Below the pieces are notes generated by a model. It was not told where the DNA came from. It saw only the letters and a program-made list of their open reading frames with translations, and searched no databases. Made by a program: the position numbers and the translations under genes. This document shows positions 54,820 to 63,327 of a stretch of 64,000 nt of DNA, piece by piece (positions within the stretch are counted from its first letter, which is position 1; each line of letters begins with the position of its first letter). The DNA is from Pseudomonas bohemica (GTDB lineage Bacteria; Pseudomonadota; Gammaproteobacteria; Pseudomonadales; Pseudomonadaceae). The DNA lies in contig NZ_NKHL01000121.1 in NCBI RefSeq assembly GCF_002934685.1, positions 1 to 64,000 of the forward strand. The letters run 5' to 3'.

Positions 54820-56193
54820 ATGAACAAAGGCATGTCGTTGTACAAACTGGGAATGATCGGGCTGTTGATCCTGTTGCTGTTGATCCCGCTGATAATGATC
54901 AACGGAATCATTCAGGACCGGCAGAACCGACGCGACGTCGTGATTGGAGACATTGCTCGCAGTTCCAGCTACAGCCAGCAGATCAACGGGCCGATGCTGA
55001 TCGTGCCGTATCGCAAGAAGGTCCAGGTCTCCAGGCTCAATGCGAGCCAGCAGCGCTATGAGGAAACGGTCGAAGAGCGCGGGCGATTGTATTTTTTGCC
55101 CGAGAAGTTCGAGCTCAATGGCGATGTAAAGACCGAAGTCCGCGCCAGGGGGATTTATGAAGCACGGCTGTTTCACGCGGCGAACAACATCAGCGGCCAA
55201 TTCGTATTGCCTGAACACTTCGGGATCGGCGATGACTTTGCCGATTATCAATTCGACGAGCCATTTCTAGCGGTCGGTATTTCGGACATTCGCGGCATCG
55301 AAAACACCCTTGTGCTGGACCTTAATGGCGAGCAACGGGATTTCATTCAGGGCACCGATGTCCCGCTGCTCGGGGAAGGTGTGCGGGCCTTGCTGCCAAC
55401 CCAGAACGGCACCACCGAGCAAACGCTGAAATTCGCTTTCGAGCTGCACCTGCAAGGCACGGGGCAACTTGCGGTGACGCCGGTAGGCAAATCCAGTTAT
55501 GTGCATATGGCGGCTGACTGGCCGCATCCCAGTTTTATCGGCAATTACTTGCCTATCGCCCGAACCGTTTCTGCAGACGGCTTCAGCGCAACCTGGCGGA
55601 CGTCTTTCTTCTCCACCAACCTGCAGGAGACCCTCAATCGTTGTGCGGTAGACAAAATCTGCAACGAGCTCAGAGCGCGCAGCTTCGGCGTGAGCTTCAT
55701 TTTCCCGGTCGACCAGTACCTGAAGAGCGATCGCTCGATCAAATACGCGCTGCTGTTCATCGCGCTGACGTTCGCCGGTTTTCTGCTGTTCGAAGTGCTC
55801 AAGGGGCTGGCAGTGCACCCGGTGCAGTACGCCCTGGTGGGCGCGGCACTGGCGCTGTTCTATCTGCTGCTGTTGTCGCTGTCCGAACACATCGGGTTTG
55901 GCCTGGCCTATCTGTTGTCGGCCACGGCCTGTGTTGCGTTGATTGGCTTTTATGTCTGTCATGTGCTGCGCAGCGTGGCTCACGGGCTCGGTTTTGCCGT
56001 GGGACTGGGCACACTGTACGCCTTGCTCTACGGACTGCTCAGTGCCGAGGACTATGCGCTGCTCATGGGCTCGCTGCTGCTGTTCGGCCTGCTGGTGGTA
56101 TTCATGGTGCTCACCCGCAAACTTGACTGGTACGCCATTGCACAGCGCACCGCCAAACCTGTCGCGGCGCCGGTGGGGGTGAGCCATGAGTAA
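54820..56193 (+). CDS. creD: CreD inner-membrane protein
   Basis: A 457-residue protein with an N-terminal membrane helix (LGMIGLLILLLLIPLIM), a large periplasmic domain (about 35-310), and about five C-terminal helices (residues about 325-440). CreD is the strongest output gene of CreBC. MNKGMSLYKL at 54820 has GGAGAGAG upstream. It ends in a Pro/Ala-rich tail. Confidence 0.9.
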   Translation: MNKGMSLYKLGMIGLLILLLLIPLIMINGIIQDRQNRRDVVIGDIARSSSYSQQINGPMLIVPYRKKVQVSRLNASQQRYEETVEERGRLYFLPEKFELNGDVKTEVRARGIYEARLFHAANNISGQFVLPEHFGIGDDFADYQFDEPFLAVGISDIRGIENTLVLDLNGEQRDFIQGTDVPLLGEGVRALLPTQNGTTEQTLKFAFELHLQGTGQLAVTPVGKSSYVHMAADWPHPSFIGNYLPIARTVSADGFSATWRTSFFSTNLQETLNRCAVDKICNELRARSFGVSFIFPVDQYLKSDRSIKYALLFIALTFAGFLLFEVLKGLAVHPVQYALVGAALALFYLLLLSLSEHIGFGLAYLLSATACVALIGFYVCHVLRSVAHGLGFAVGLGTLYALLYGLLSAEDYALLMGSLLLFGLLVVFMVLTRKLDWYAIAQRTAKPVAAPVGVSHE

Positions 56194-56730
56194 TTGGATG
56201 GGATTGAGGGAGGATCAGCGGGTGGGGAAGGGTTTGGTGGCCGAAATCGGCAAGTGGCTGGCATCCGATACGGGTGGCAGTTGTCTCACTTTGAAGCCGT
56301 CTTACGGTCGAAAATCAAGCGCCGTTTCTTGTGGGCATGAGCTTTTTCACGAAGTGGGTTTTAGGCCGCCAGATCTGTTGAGCCGATAAAGCCGCCCTCG
56401 CGAGCCAGCTCGCGCCCATAGAAAAGCAATTCGTTACGTGGGCGACTGCATCTCCACCATCGAGGGCCGCCGACTGACTTCGTAATACCCGCTCGACAAT
56501 CGCGTATACATGCTGCGCCAGCCGAGGTCTTGAAATTGAGCCTTTCTGTCTGAGGGCGGGGTTTGTCACAGAGCGCTGCAGTTATATGCGCCGCGCTCGT
56601 GATTGAAAAAAAACCTGCACCGACTCAAGGTCATGCGATGACGTGTTGCGGCACGGCTTATTGGCGGTAGCGAAATCAACACAGCCACTATCGCGAGCGA
56701 TGCTGCCAGGTATGTGATGCGGGAAATGGC
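56194..56730. other. Long intergenic region after creD
   Basis: No gene supportable. A degenerate REP pair lies at 56329-56420; nothing else was recognised. Confidence 0.5.
56329..56420. repeat. Degenerate inverted REP pair
   Basis: GTGGGCATGAGCTTTTTCACG faces CGCGAGCCAGCTCGCGCCCA; both are decayed copies of the S-type REP. Confidence 0.5.
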
Positions 56731-56928
56731 TCAGCTCGAAGCGCGCCGTCGCACGATCAGCCCCTTGATGCTCAACCATGCCGGAATGCTCATGCCCACC
56801 CACGACAGCACGTCCCACGCGCCGTCGCCCAGCAGCGCGGCGAACAGGCCTGCGGCTGTCAGCAGTGCGATCCAGGTGGGTTTGGCGAAGGTTTTCCAGA
56901 ACGCCGAATGCTTCTTGTGCCGGGTCAT
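56731..56928 (-). CDS. Small membrane protein coupled to the PepSY gene
   Basis: A 65-residue protein with a basic N terminus (MTRHKKHSAFWKTFAKP) and two short hydrophobic helices (TWIALLTAAGLFAALLG and VLSWVGMSIPAWLSI). Its ATG overlaps the PepSY stop (ATGA), so it is translated with it. P. aeruginosa PA2464, next to foxB, has a similar place and size. Probably a partner or stabiliser of the reductase; inferred from coupling alone. Confidence 0.65.
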   Translation of the reverse strand: MTRHKKHSAFWKTFAKPTWIALLTAAGLFAALLGDGAWDVLSWVGMSIPAWLSIKGLIVRRRASS

Positions 56929-58058
56929 GCCGCCTCCACTGCCTGACGAACATTGACTGTTGCGGCCGCACGACGTCTTACCCACCACAGGTACACGCCG
57001 CTGCCCAGCACGATGATGGTCAGCACATCCAGCACGCCCCAGAGAATCTTCATCGGCATGCCGCCGTAGTCACCGAAGTGCAGCGGTTGCGACAGCAGCA
57101 ACGCATCCATGTACCAAGGGCTGCTGACGATGGCTGTGACTTTCAGGTCCTTGGCATCGATCAGCACCGGCGTCAGCAAATGAGACGTCAGGTGTGTGTT
57201 GCCTTTCATGAATACCGCGTAATGGTGTTCGCTGGAAAAACGTGAGCCCGGGAAGGCGATGAACGAGGGCTCGGCGCCGGGGACAATGGCCTGGGCAATT
57301 TCCAACAGGTGCGTTGCAGGTGCTCGATCAGTCAGCGGCGGGGCATCATGGTAAGGCGCGACCATGGCCGCCAGCGCATCATTGCGCCACTGCGCGATCA
57401 CAAGGTCGGCGCAGGCATTGAGCACGCCGGTCAAGCCGACCACGAACGCCCAGGTCAGGGTCACCACGCCAATCAGGTTATGCAGGTCGAGCCAGCGCAC
57501 GCGGGTCGATTTGTTTGGGCGTACGGTGGCGAAATCCAGTCGGCGCATGAACGGCGCATACAGCACCACGCCTGAAATAATCGCTAATACAAAAAGCAGC
57601 CCCATGAACGCCAAAAGCAGCTTTCCGGGCAGCCCGGCATACATGTCCACGTGCAAACGCAGCATCACCATCATGAAGCCGCCGTTGGCTGAGGGCGTTT
57701 CTACTGCCTCGCCGGTCCGTGCGTCGAGCATGAAAGTGTGAGTGTCATTCGGATCGCCGCCTGCGGTTTTACCCATGTACGCATAGATGCCGTTGGGCTC
57801 GTCCTCGTCCCAGCCAAAATACTGCACCACTTCGCCCGGTCGATGAGCTTCGCAGGCCTGCACCAACTGCTGCAAGTCCATGCGCGGCGTATCGGCGGGC
57901 ATTTCCCTGAGTTCAGGCGCGTCGCCCAGCAGATGCTCGATCTCGTGGTGAAACACCAGCGGCAAGCCGGTGATCGCCAGCATCAGCAAAAACAGCGTGC
58001 AGATCAGGCTGCTCCAGGTATGGATGAATGACCAGCGGCGGATGGTTTGGCTCTTCAT
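56925..58058 (-). CDS. PepSY-associated inner-membrane reductase (FoxB-like)
   Basis: A 377-residue protein with four membrane helices and PepSY domains, beginning MKSQTIRRWSFIHTWSSLICTLF (SFIHTWSSL is the family's N-terminal signature). His residues in the helices (FHHEIEHLL, RWLDLHNLIGV) suit heme. Such proteins reduce ferric siderophores in the periplasm or membrane. It follows the ferric-siderophore receptor gene, as foxB follows foxA in P. aeruginosa. The siderophore is not known from sequence. Confidence 0.8.
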   Translation of the reverse strand: MKSQTIRRWSFIHTWSSLICTLFLLMLAITGLPLVFHHEIEHLLGDAPELREMPADTPRMDLQQLVQACEAHRPGEVVQYFGWDEDEPNGIYAYMGKTAGGDPNDTHTFMLDARTGEAVETPSANGGFMMVMLRLHVDMYAGLPGKLLLAFMGLLFVLAIISGVVLYAPFMRRLDFATVRPNKSTRVRWLDLHNLIGVVTLTWAFVVGLTGVLNACADLVIAQWRNDALAAMVAPYHDAPPLTDRAPATHLLEIAQAIVPGAEPSFIAFPGSRFSSEHHYAVFMKGNTHLTSHLLTPVLIDAKDLKVTAIVSSPWYMDALLLSQPLHFGDYGGMPMKILWGVLDVLTIIVLGSGVYLWWVRRRAAATVNVRQAVEAA

Positions 58059-58086
58059 GGTGCAGGTACCGGATTGAACGAAAGCA

Positions 58087-58115
58087 AAAAGGGTCGCTGT
58101 TTCGAGCGACCCTTG
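58087..58115 (-). terminator. Rho-independent terminator after the receptor gene
   Basis: AAGGGTCGCT and AGCGACCCTT arms around a short loop, with a T run in the minus-strand direction, 27 bases past the receptor stop. Confidence 0.82.
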
Positions 58116-58141
58116 TTTTACAACGTCAGGAGTTTAAACGA

Positions 58142-60577
58142 TTACCATTTGTAGTCCACGCTCGCGAGCACGTTGCGCCGATCACCGAAGTAGCAATAGA
58201 AGCCGTCGCAAGTGGAGATGTATTCCTTGTCGAAGACGTTGTTGGCATTGACCGATACGCTTACACCTTTGAGCGCGTTGCTCATGCGACCCAAGTCGTA
58301 ATGAACGGCTGCGTCATACACGGTGTAAGCGTTGCTGTGACCGTAGTTTTTATCGGCTACATAACCGTAGCTGCCGATGGCAATGTTGTCGGTCTCGCCG
58401 ATGTAGCGTGCGCCGAAGCCCAGACCGAAGCCGTCGAGCAGACCGGTGTGCCAAGTGTAGTCACCCCAGATCGACGCCTGGTTTTCCGGGGTCAGCGGCA
58501 GCGGACGGTTCTTGTCCGCCGGGTCGGTGACCTTGGTCATCTTGCTGTTGGCGTAGGTGTAGGACGCGGTCACTTTCAGGTTGTCGGTGACGTTGCCCAC
58601 CGCTTCCAGTTCGAAACCACGGACCTTGGCTTCGCCCAGCGGACGTTGCACGCCCAAGGTGTCGCTCAGGACGATGTCGCGACGGGTTAGATCATACGCC
58701 GCGGCAGTGAACAGGATATCGGTGCCCGGCGGCTGGTATTTCAGACCGACTTCGTATTGTTTGCCGGTGCCCGGCTTGAAGGCGTTGCCATTGGCGCCGC
58801 CCTGTTCGGCCTGGAACGACTCAGCGTAGGACACGTACGGGGTGAAGCCCGAATCGAAGACATAACTCAGCGCCGCGTTGCCGGTGAAAGCGCTGTCGGT
58901 GCGATCGTCGCTCTGATTGGTGTTGTAGAACTTGGTGTCGGTCTTGAGCAGATCCTGACGGCCGCCCAGGGTCAAACGCCAGTTATCCAGCGCCATCTGA
59001 TCCTGGAAATAGGCACCCACGTCGTCGGTTTTCTGGTTGTAATTCTGATAAGCCGTGTAGGTAACGTTGCTGAAGTCCAAGCCGTAGGGATGAGTGATGA
59101 TGTTGCCATCGGGCGCGTTGCCATACAGCCATTTGTAATTGTGGTTGATGCGCTGATAGTCCAGGCCCAGCAGCAAGGTGTGTTTGAGCGCTCCGGTTTC
59201 GAAGTCGGCCTGGAAATTGTTGTCTACGGCGAACTGGCTCATGTCTTCGTTGACGACGTTGGCGCCGCGCGCGAGCGTGCCATCGTCAGCGACGGAGCCG
59301 TAGTAACCGCCTGCAGTGATGGTATGGAAGGACAGGTCGCTTTTGGTGTAGCGCAGGTTCTGCTTGAACTGCCAGACGTCGTTCAGGCGATGCTCGAAAG
59401 CGTAACCCAGTGCGTAATAGGTCTTGTCGTAGTATTCCCAGTGCGGATCGCCCAGGTTTTCGTGGTATTTCACACGGCCAGCAGCGGACGGGTATTTGGT
59501 GCCCTGAATCGGCAGAAACTGACTGGTGCTGCCGGTATCGTCGCGGTTGAACTGGCTGAGGAAGGTCAGCTTGGTGTCTGGATCGATATTCCAGGTCAGG
59601 CTGGGTGCGATGTTGTAGCGTTTGTCGTCGATGTGATCCACCGAAGTGCCGCTGTCACGCACCACACCGCTGACGCGGTATTCGAAATTATCGGCGTCGT
59701 CGATCTTGCCGGTACTGTCGAAGCTGATCTGCTTGCGGTTATAACTGCCGACCTGGGCCTGGATTTCGTGGCTGGCTTCAGCTTCAGGACGACGGCTGAC
59801 CATGTCCAGCATCCCGCCCGGTGGGGTCTGACCGTAAACCGAGGAAGCCGGGCCGCGTAATACGGCGACGCGTTCCAGGTCCCAGGTTTCCAGCTTCGGC
59901 ATCACGTAGGCGCCTTTCGGAAGCGGCAGGCCATCGAGGAACTGGGTGGGCTCGAAACCACGGATTTTCAGCCATTCGGCACGGCTATCGCTACCGTAAC
60001 TGCTGGCCACCACGCCCGGCATATAGCGCACCGCGTCGTCGATATTCTGCACCGCACGGTCCTGCATCTGCTGACGAGTAGCGACAGAAATGGAGCGCGG
60101 CGCTTCGGCCAGCGCGGTGTCGGTCTTGGTCCCGGCTGCGGTGCGAGTGGCTGCGTAGCCTTCAGCCGGGCCCCACGCACTTTCAAGCTGCTCCTGACGG
60201 CCCTGAATGCTGGTTTCCGGCAGCGCCATGACGCCTTCCGGTGCCGCAACCAGGCTGTAGGTGCCGGCCGAGGTCTGGCTCAATTGCAGGCCCGTTCCGC
60301 GCAGCGCCTGGGCCAACGCGCCCGGTGCGTCGAACTGACCTTGAACCGGTGCCGACGTACGACCGGCAGCCAACGACGGATCCAGCGACAAGGCAAGGCC
60401 AGCCTGGCTGGCGATTTGAGTCAGGGTTGTGGACAGCGGCGCGGCAGGCAGGTTGTACGCACGTACGCTGGACGCCTGAGAAGCTGCCATAAGCTGAGTG
60501 CTTGCCAGTGGTGCGGCAAGGGCGACAGCTACAGCCAACAGGCTCGGGCGCAGAAGGGTTTGAAGCGTGCGGGACAT
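58142..60577 (-). CDS. TonB-dependent ferric siderophore receptor with STN signalling domain (FoxA-like)
   Basis: An 811-residue outer-membrane receptor. Signal peptide MSRTLQTLLRPSLLAVAVAL; STN domain about residues 40-110 (YNLPAAPLSTTLTQIASQAGL), which talks to FecR-type regulators; plug about 150-265 (MQDRAVQNIDDAVRYMPGVV, VAVLRGPASSVYGQTPPGG); then the barrel, ending in CDGFYCYFGDRRNVLASVDYK and Trp. The FoxI/FoxR-like genes upstream and the FoxB-like gene downstream make a ferrioxamine- or ferrichrome-type receptor likely. AGGAG precedes the ATG. Confidence 0.9.
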   Translation of the reverse strand: MSRTLQTLLRPSLLAVAVALAAPLASTQLMAASQASSVRAYNLPAAPLSTTLTQIASQAGLALSLDPSLAAGRTSAPVQGQFDAPGALAQALRGTGLQLSQTSAGTYSLVAAPEGVMALPETSIQGRQEQLESAWGPAEGYAATRTAAGTKTDTALAEAPRSISVATRQQMQDRAVQNIDDAVRYMPGVVASSYGSDSRAEWLKIRGFEPTQFLDGLPLPKGAYVMPKLETWDLERVAVLRGPASSVYGQTPPGGMLDMVSRRPEAEASHEIQAQVGSYNRKQISFDSTGKIDDADNFEYRVSGVVRDSGTSVDHIDDKRYNIAPSLTWNIDPDTKLTFLSQFNRDDTGSTSQFLPIQGTKYPSAAGRVKYHENLGDPHWEYYDKTYYALGYAFEHRLNDVWQFKQNLRYTKSDLSFHTITAGGYYGSVADDGTLARGANVVNEDMSQFAVDNNFQADFETGALKHTLLLGLDYQRINHNYKWLYGNAPDGNIITHPYGLDFSNVTYTAYQNYNQKTDDVGAYFQDQMALDNWRLTLGGRQDLLKTDTKFYNTNQSDDRTDSAFTGNAALSYVFDSGFTPYVSYAESFQAEQGGANGNAFKPGTGKQYEVGLKYQPPGTDILFTAAAYDLTRRDIVLSDTLGVQRPLGEAKVRGFELEAVGNVTDNLKVTASYTYANSKMTKVTDPADKNRPLPLTPENQASIWGDYTWHTGLLDGFGLGFGARYIGETDNIAIGSYGYVADKNYGHSNAYTVYDAAVHYDLGRMSNALKGVSVSVNANNVFDKEYISTCDGFYCYFGDRRNVLASVDYKW

Positions 60578-60705
60578 GGGCGGCTCCTGAGTTGAATTGT
60601 TCTCAATGCCTATGTGCCGGACGAGATTGAAAAAGTGATAGGGCCGAATCGAAAATAATTTAGATTCACGATTTGGCCCGCTCAGTTGCGCTTACAGCGG
60701 TCAAC

Positions 60706-60800
60706 CTGTGGGAGCGAGCTTTGCTCATCAAGGCTGAGGTACAGACGCCAGAAATGTCGGGATTTCGCACCGTCTTCGTGAGCAAGCTCACTCCCACAGG
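60706..60800. repeat. Inverted REP pair
   Basis: CTGTGGGAGCGAGCTTTGCTC faces GTGAGCAAGCTCACTCCCACAG between the anti-sigma and receptor genes. Confidence 0.85.
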
Positions 60801-60829
60801 GATTTGAGTAGGCTAAAGGCGTGCGCTCG

Positions 60830-61819
60830 TCACAACTTGCGCGTCTGTTTCGCATCACTCGCCACCACCGTGACCCACCAGTGGGTGCGCGCTTCGATCT
60901 CCACCGGTAGCGTGGGCGTCAATGCCTTGAGGGCCAGGTCGGTGTCACCGAGCGGGAAGCTGCCGGTGATCCGTAGATCGGCCACCTCCGGCGCGACGCC
61001 CAGATGCCCCTGACGGTAACGGCTGATTTCCGCGATCACGTCTTTGAGCCGGGCGTTGTCCACCACCAGCATGCCGCGCATCCAGGCATCCGCCCCAGGC
61101 GCGATGGCGACCATCGGCCCCAGGCTGTGGCGCTGTATCAGCATCTGCTGGCCTTCACGCAGGATCATTTCATTGGCAGATGCCTGCGGATGCACCGCGA
61201 CAGCCGACTGCAGCACGCTTAGCAGTGTCCCGTCATCCCGGCGCTTGACCAGAAACCTGGTACCCAATGCCCGCATCTGCCCTTGATCGGTTTCGACGAT
61301 GAACGGCCGGGGGTCTTCGTGGCTACCGGTCTCAACGAATATCTCGCCTTCCTGCAGAATGACCCGGCGCTGTTTGGCGTCGAATCGGATGTCTAGCGCG
61401 CTGTGGGTATTGAGACGAATCAGGGTGTTGTCCGACAGCCGAATGGTACGTTGCTCACCGGTGGCGGTGCGTTGATCAGCCAGCCAGTAGTCCATCGGCA
61501 ACAAGCGGTCGCCCAGAAAAAGTGTCAGCCCCAGTGCCAGTGCGAAACCGGCCACTCCGCGCCCCAGCTTGCGCACCTGTCGGCCAAAGCCCTCGCGCGA
61601 GCGCATCAATGCCGAGCGCGCGGGGCCAGTGGTATGCACGAATCGCTGATCGACCATCCCCAGTTGCATCCAGGCTCGGGCATGTTCTTCGCTGGCGGCG
61701 TACCACTTGGCGAACTCTTCATGCTCGGCCTCGCTGCCCTGGCCGCAATCCAGGCACAGCTGCCAGGCGATAGCGGCGTCCAGCACTTGCGATGAAACCG
61801 GGCGGGTGGTGATGCTCAT
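60830..61819 (-). CDS. FecR-family anti-sigma factor
   Basis: A 329-residue membrane regulator: cytoplasmic DUF4880 domain (VLDAAIAWQLCLDCGQGSEAEH) with WYAASEEHARAWMQLG, a membrane helix near residue 100 (GVAGFALALGLTLFLG), then the periplasmic FecR domain with IRLNTHSALDIRFD and FIVETDQGQMRALGTRF. It links receptor occupancy to the sigma factor. Its ATG overlaps the sigma-factor stop by four bases. Confidence 0.9.
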   Translation of the reverse strand: MSITTRPVSSQVLDAAIAWQLCLDCGQGSEAEHEEFAKWYAASEEHARAWMQLGMVDQRFVHTTGPARSALMRSREGFGRQVRKLGRGVAGFALALGLTLFLGDRLLPMDYWLADQRTATGEQRTIRLSDNTLIRLNTHSALDIRFDAKQRRVILQEGEIFVETGSHEDPRPFIVETDQGQMRALGTRFLVKRRDDGTLLSVLQSAVAVHPQASANEMILREGQQMLIQRHSLGPMVAIAPGADAWMRGMLVVDNARLKDVIAEISRYRQGHLGVAPEVADLRITGSFPLGDTDLALKALTPTLPVEIEARTHWWVTVVASDAKQTRKL

Positions 61820-62334
61820 ATCGGCTCACCATACAGTGCGATGTAGCACTGACGCATGCCCTGGGCCAGATATTGCCGAACACGGGGAATGGAAACGCCG
61901 ACCTTCTCGGCGATTTCGGCGTGGCTCAAGCCGTCCAGACGGTTGAACAGGAAAGCCGCCCGGGCCTTGCTCGACAGTTTGGTCAGCATGCGGTCGATGG
62001 CTTTGAGATCTTCAAGGATCAGTTGCTGTTCTTCGAGTGAAGGCTGTTCGCCTTCCGGGACCCGCATCAGCTCATTGAGGTAGGCCTGCTCCAGGGCGGC
62101 GCGCCGGAAATGATCGAAGAGCAAGCCCTTGGCGACCTGCACGAGAAACGCACGGGGTTCGCGCGGCGCCTCGAGATGCTCGCGGCCCAGCAGACGGATG
62201 AAGGTGTCCTGACTCAGGTCCTCGGCGCGGTGCGGGCAGGCGACGTTACGCTTCAGCCAGGTCAGCAACCAGCTGCGATGGTCGCGATAGAGCGTTCCGA
62301 CAAGCTGATGTTGAGGACGTTGAAGTGACGACAC
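61816..62334 (-). CDS. FecI-type ECF sigma factor
   Basis: A 172-residue extracytoplasmic sigma factor with region 2 (LKRNVACPHRAEDLSQDTFIRLL) and region 4 (LSSKARAAFLFNRLDGLSHAEIAEKVGVS). It begins with GTG at 62334; the family length and MSSLQ-like start support this over more distant upstream starts. Expected targets are the receptor gene and its own cluster. A Fur-box-like site lies just upstream. Confidence 0.88.
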   Translation of the reverse strand: MSSLQRPQHQLVGTLYRDHRSWLLTWLKRNVACPHRAEDLSQDTFIRLLGREHLEAPREPRAFLVQVAKGLLFDHFRRAALEQAYLNELMRVPEGEQPSLEEQQLILEDLKAIDRMLTKLSSKARAAFLFNRLDGLSHAEIAEKVGVSIPRVRQYLAQGMRQCYIALYGEPI

Positions 62335-62360
62335 GTACGCACCAAGGAGAACAAAGTAAC

Positions 62361-62378
62361 TAACGAGAATTATTCGCG
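62361..62378 (-). promoter_or_regulatory. Candidate Fur box upstream of the ECF sigma gene
   Basis: Minus strand reads CGAATAATTCTCGTTA, similar to the GATAATGATAATCATTATC consensus, about 30-45 bases before the GTG start. Iron repression of the sigma gene is the usual arrangement. Confidence 0.5.
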
Positions 62379-62475
62379 ATTGTGTCAGAGCCGGGGAATG
62401 CTGGCAATTGGTGCTTATAAGAAGGAGCCGAACGGCGTTGTAGGATTTGCCCACGGAGTATGTAAGGGCCGCGCG

Positions 62476-62566
62476 CTGTGGGAGTGGGCTTGCTCCTGAA
62501 GAGGCAGTACATCTACAGCAGATGCAGGGTCGGGGAGTTAGCTTTCGTGAGCAAGCTCCCACAGGA
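62476..62566. repeat. Inverted REP pair
   Basis: CTGTGGGAGTGGGCTTGCTC faces GTGAGCAAGCTCCCACAG; the right copy is shorter. Confidence 0.75.
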
Positions 62567-62597
62567 GAACCCCGCGGCTGTGGCAGCGCATCAATAC

Positions 62598-63317
62598 CTA
62601 AAACGAATGCGACTGCTGCCTGCGTCGCCACTTCGCCAGACACCGTTCCAGCTGCGCCGGGCTGTCCATGCCCTGACGCCGGGCATGGCTGAACAGAATC
62701 AGCGCCAACTCCGCTGTCACCAAAGCGTCGGCGCTGGCGTGATGGCGCTCCTCGGCCTGCAGGCCAAAAAAACCGGTCCAGTCATCCAGCCCGGCCTGGC
62801 GCAGGCACCCTTGCGGCCACAGCAGCGGTGCGATTTCGGCGACATCCAGAAACGTGTGCTGCAGCTTGTATCCCAGGCTTTCCTTTAATGCACGGCTGAG
62901 CATGTGCTGATCGAACGGGGCATGAAACGCCAATATCGGACTGTCACCGACGAATGCCATGAAATCCAGCAGCGCCTCGACCGGCTCGCTGCCCGCCGCG
63001 ATCGCACTTGGCCCCAGCCCATGAATCAACACGCTGGGGCTGAGCTTGTGATCGGGACGCAGCAAGGTGCGTTCGAATTGCTGACCCAGATCGATCGCGC
63101 CGTCCTCGATAATCACCGCGCCAATGGACAGCACCTCATCGCGGTTCATGTTCAGGCCGCTGGTTTCCAGATCCAGTACCACCCAGCGTTGCTGGCGCAG
63201 TGGCTTTTCGCTGAGCGCAGTGGCGCGGGGCAGTTCGCTCAAGCGCTGCAATTGTTCGGGTGTCAGGTCAGGCGTCCTGGCGCGTTTGGCTGGCTTGAGC
63301 CATTGGAACAGGTTCAT
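62598..63317 (-). CDS. DnaQ-like 3'-5' exonuclease
   Basis: A 239-residue DEDDh exonuclease of the DNA polymerase III epsilon superfamily: Exo I WVVLDLETSGLN near residue 46, Exo II ILAFHAPFDQHMLS near residue 130, and Exo III ERHHASADALVTAEL near residue 190 with its catalytic His/Asp. It lies 10 bases after the DUF294 gene on the same strand, a pairing common in pseudomonads. The substrate is unknown; it is not the replicative DnaQ, which is linked to rnhA. Confidence 0.85.
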   Translation of the reverse strand: MNLFQWLKPAKRARTPDLTPEQLQRLSELPRATALSEKPLRQQRWVVLDLETSGLNMNRDEVLSIGAVIIEDGAIDLGQQFERTLLRPDHKLSPSVLIHGLGPSAIAAGSEPVEALLDFMAFVGDSPILAFHAPFDQHMLSRALKESLGYKLQHTFLDVAEIAPLLWPQGCLRQAGLDDWTGFFGLQAEERHHASADALVTAELALILFSHARRQGMDSPAQLERCLAKWRRRQQSHSF

Positions 63318-63327
63318 GGGCGGTCGC

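Noticed and set aside
56186..56389. A 67-residue frame overlapping the end of creD
   Set aside because: It runs into degenerate REP sequence and has no family resemblance or signal; probably chance.
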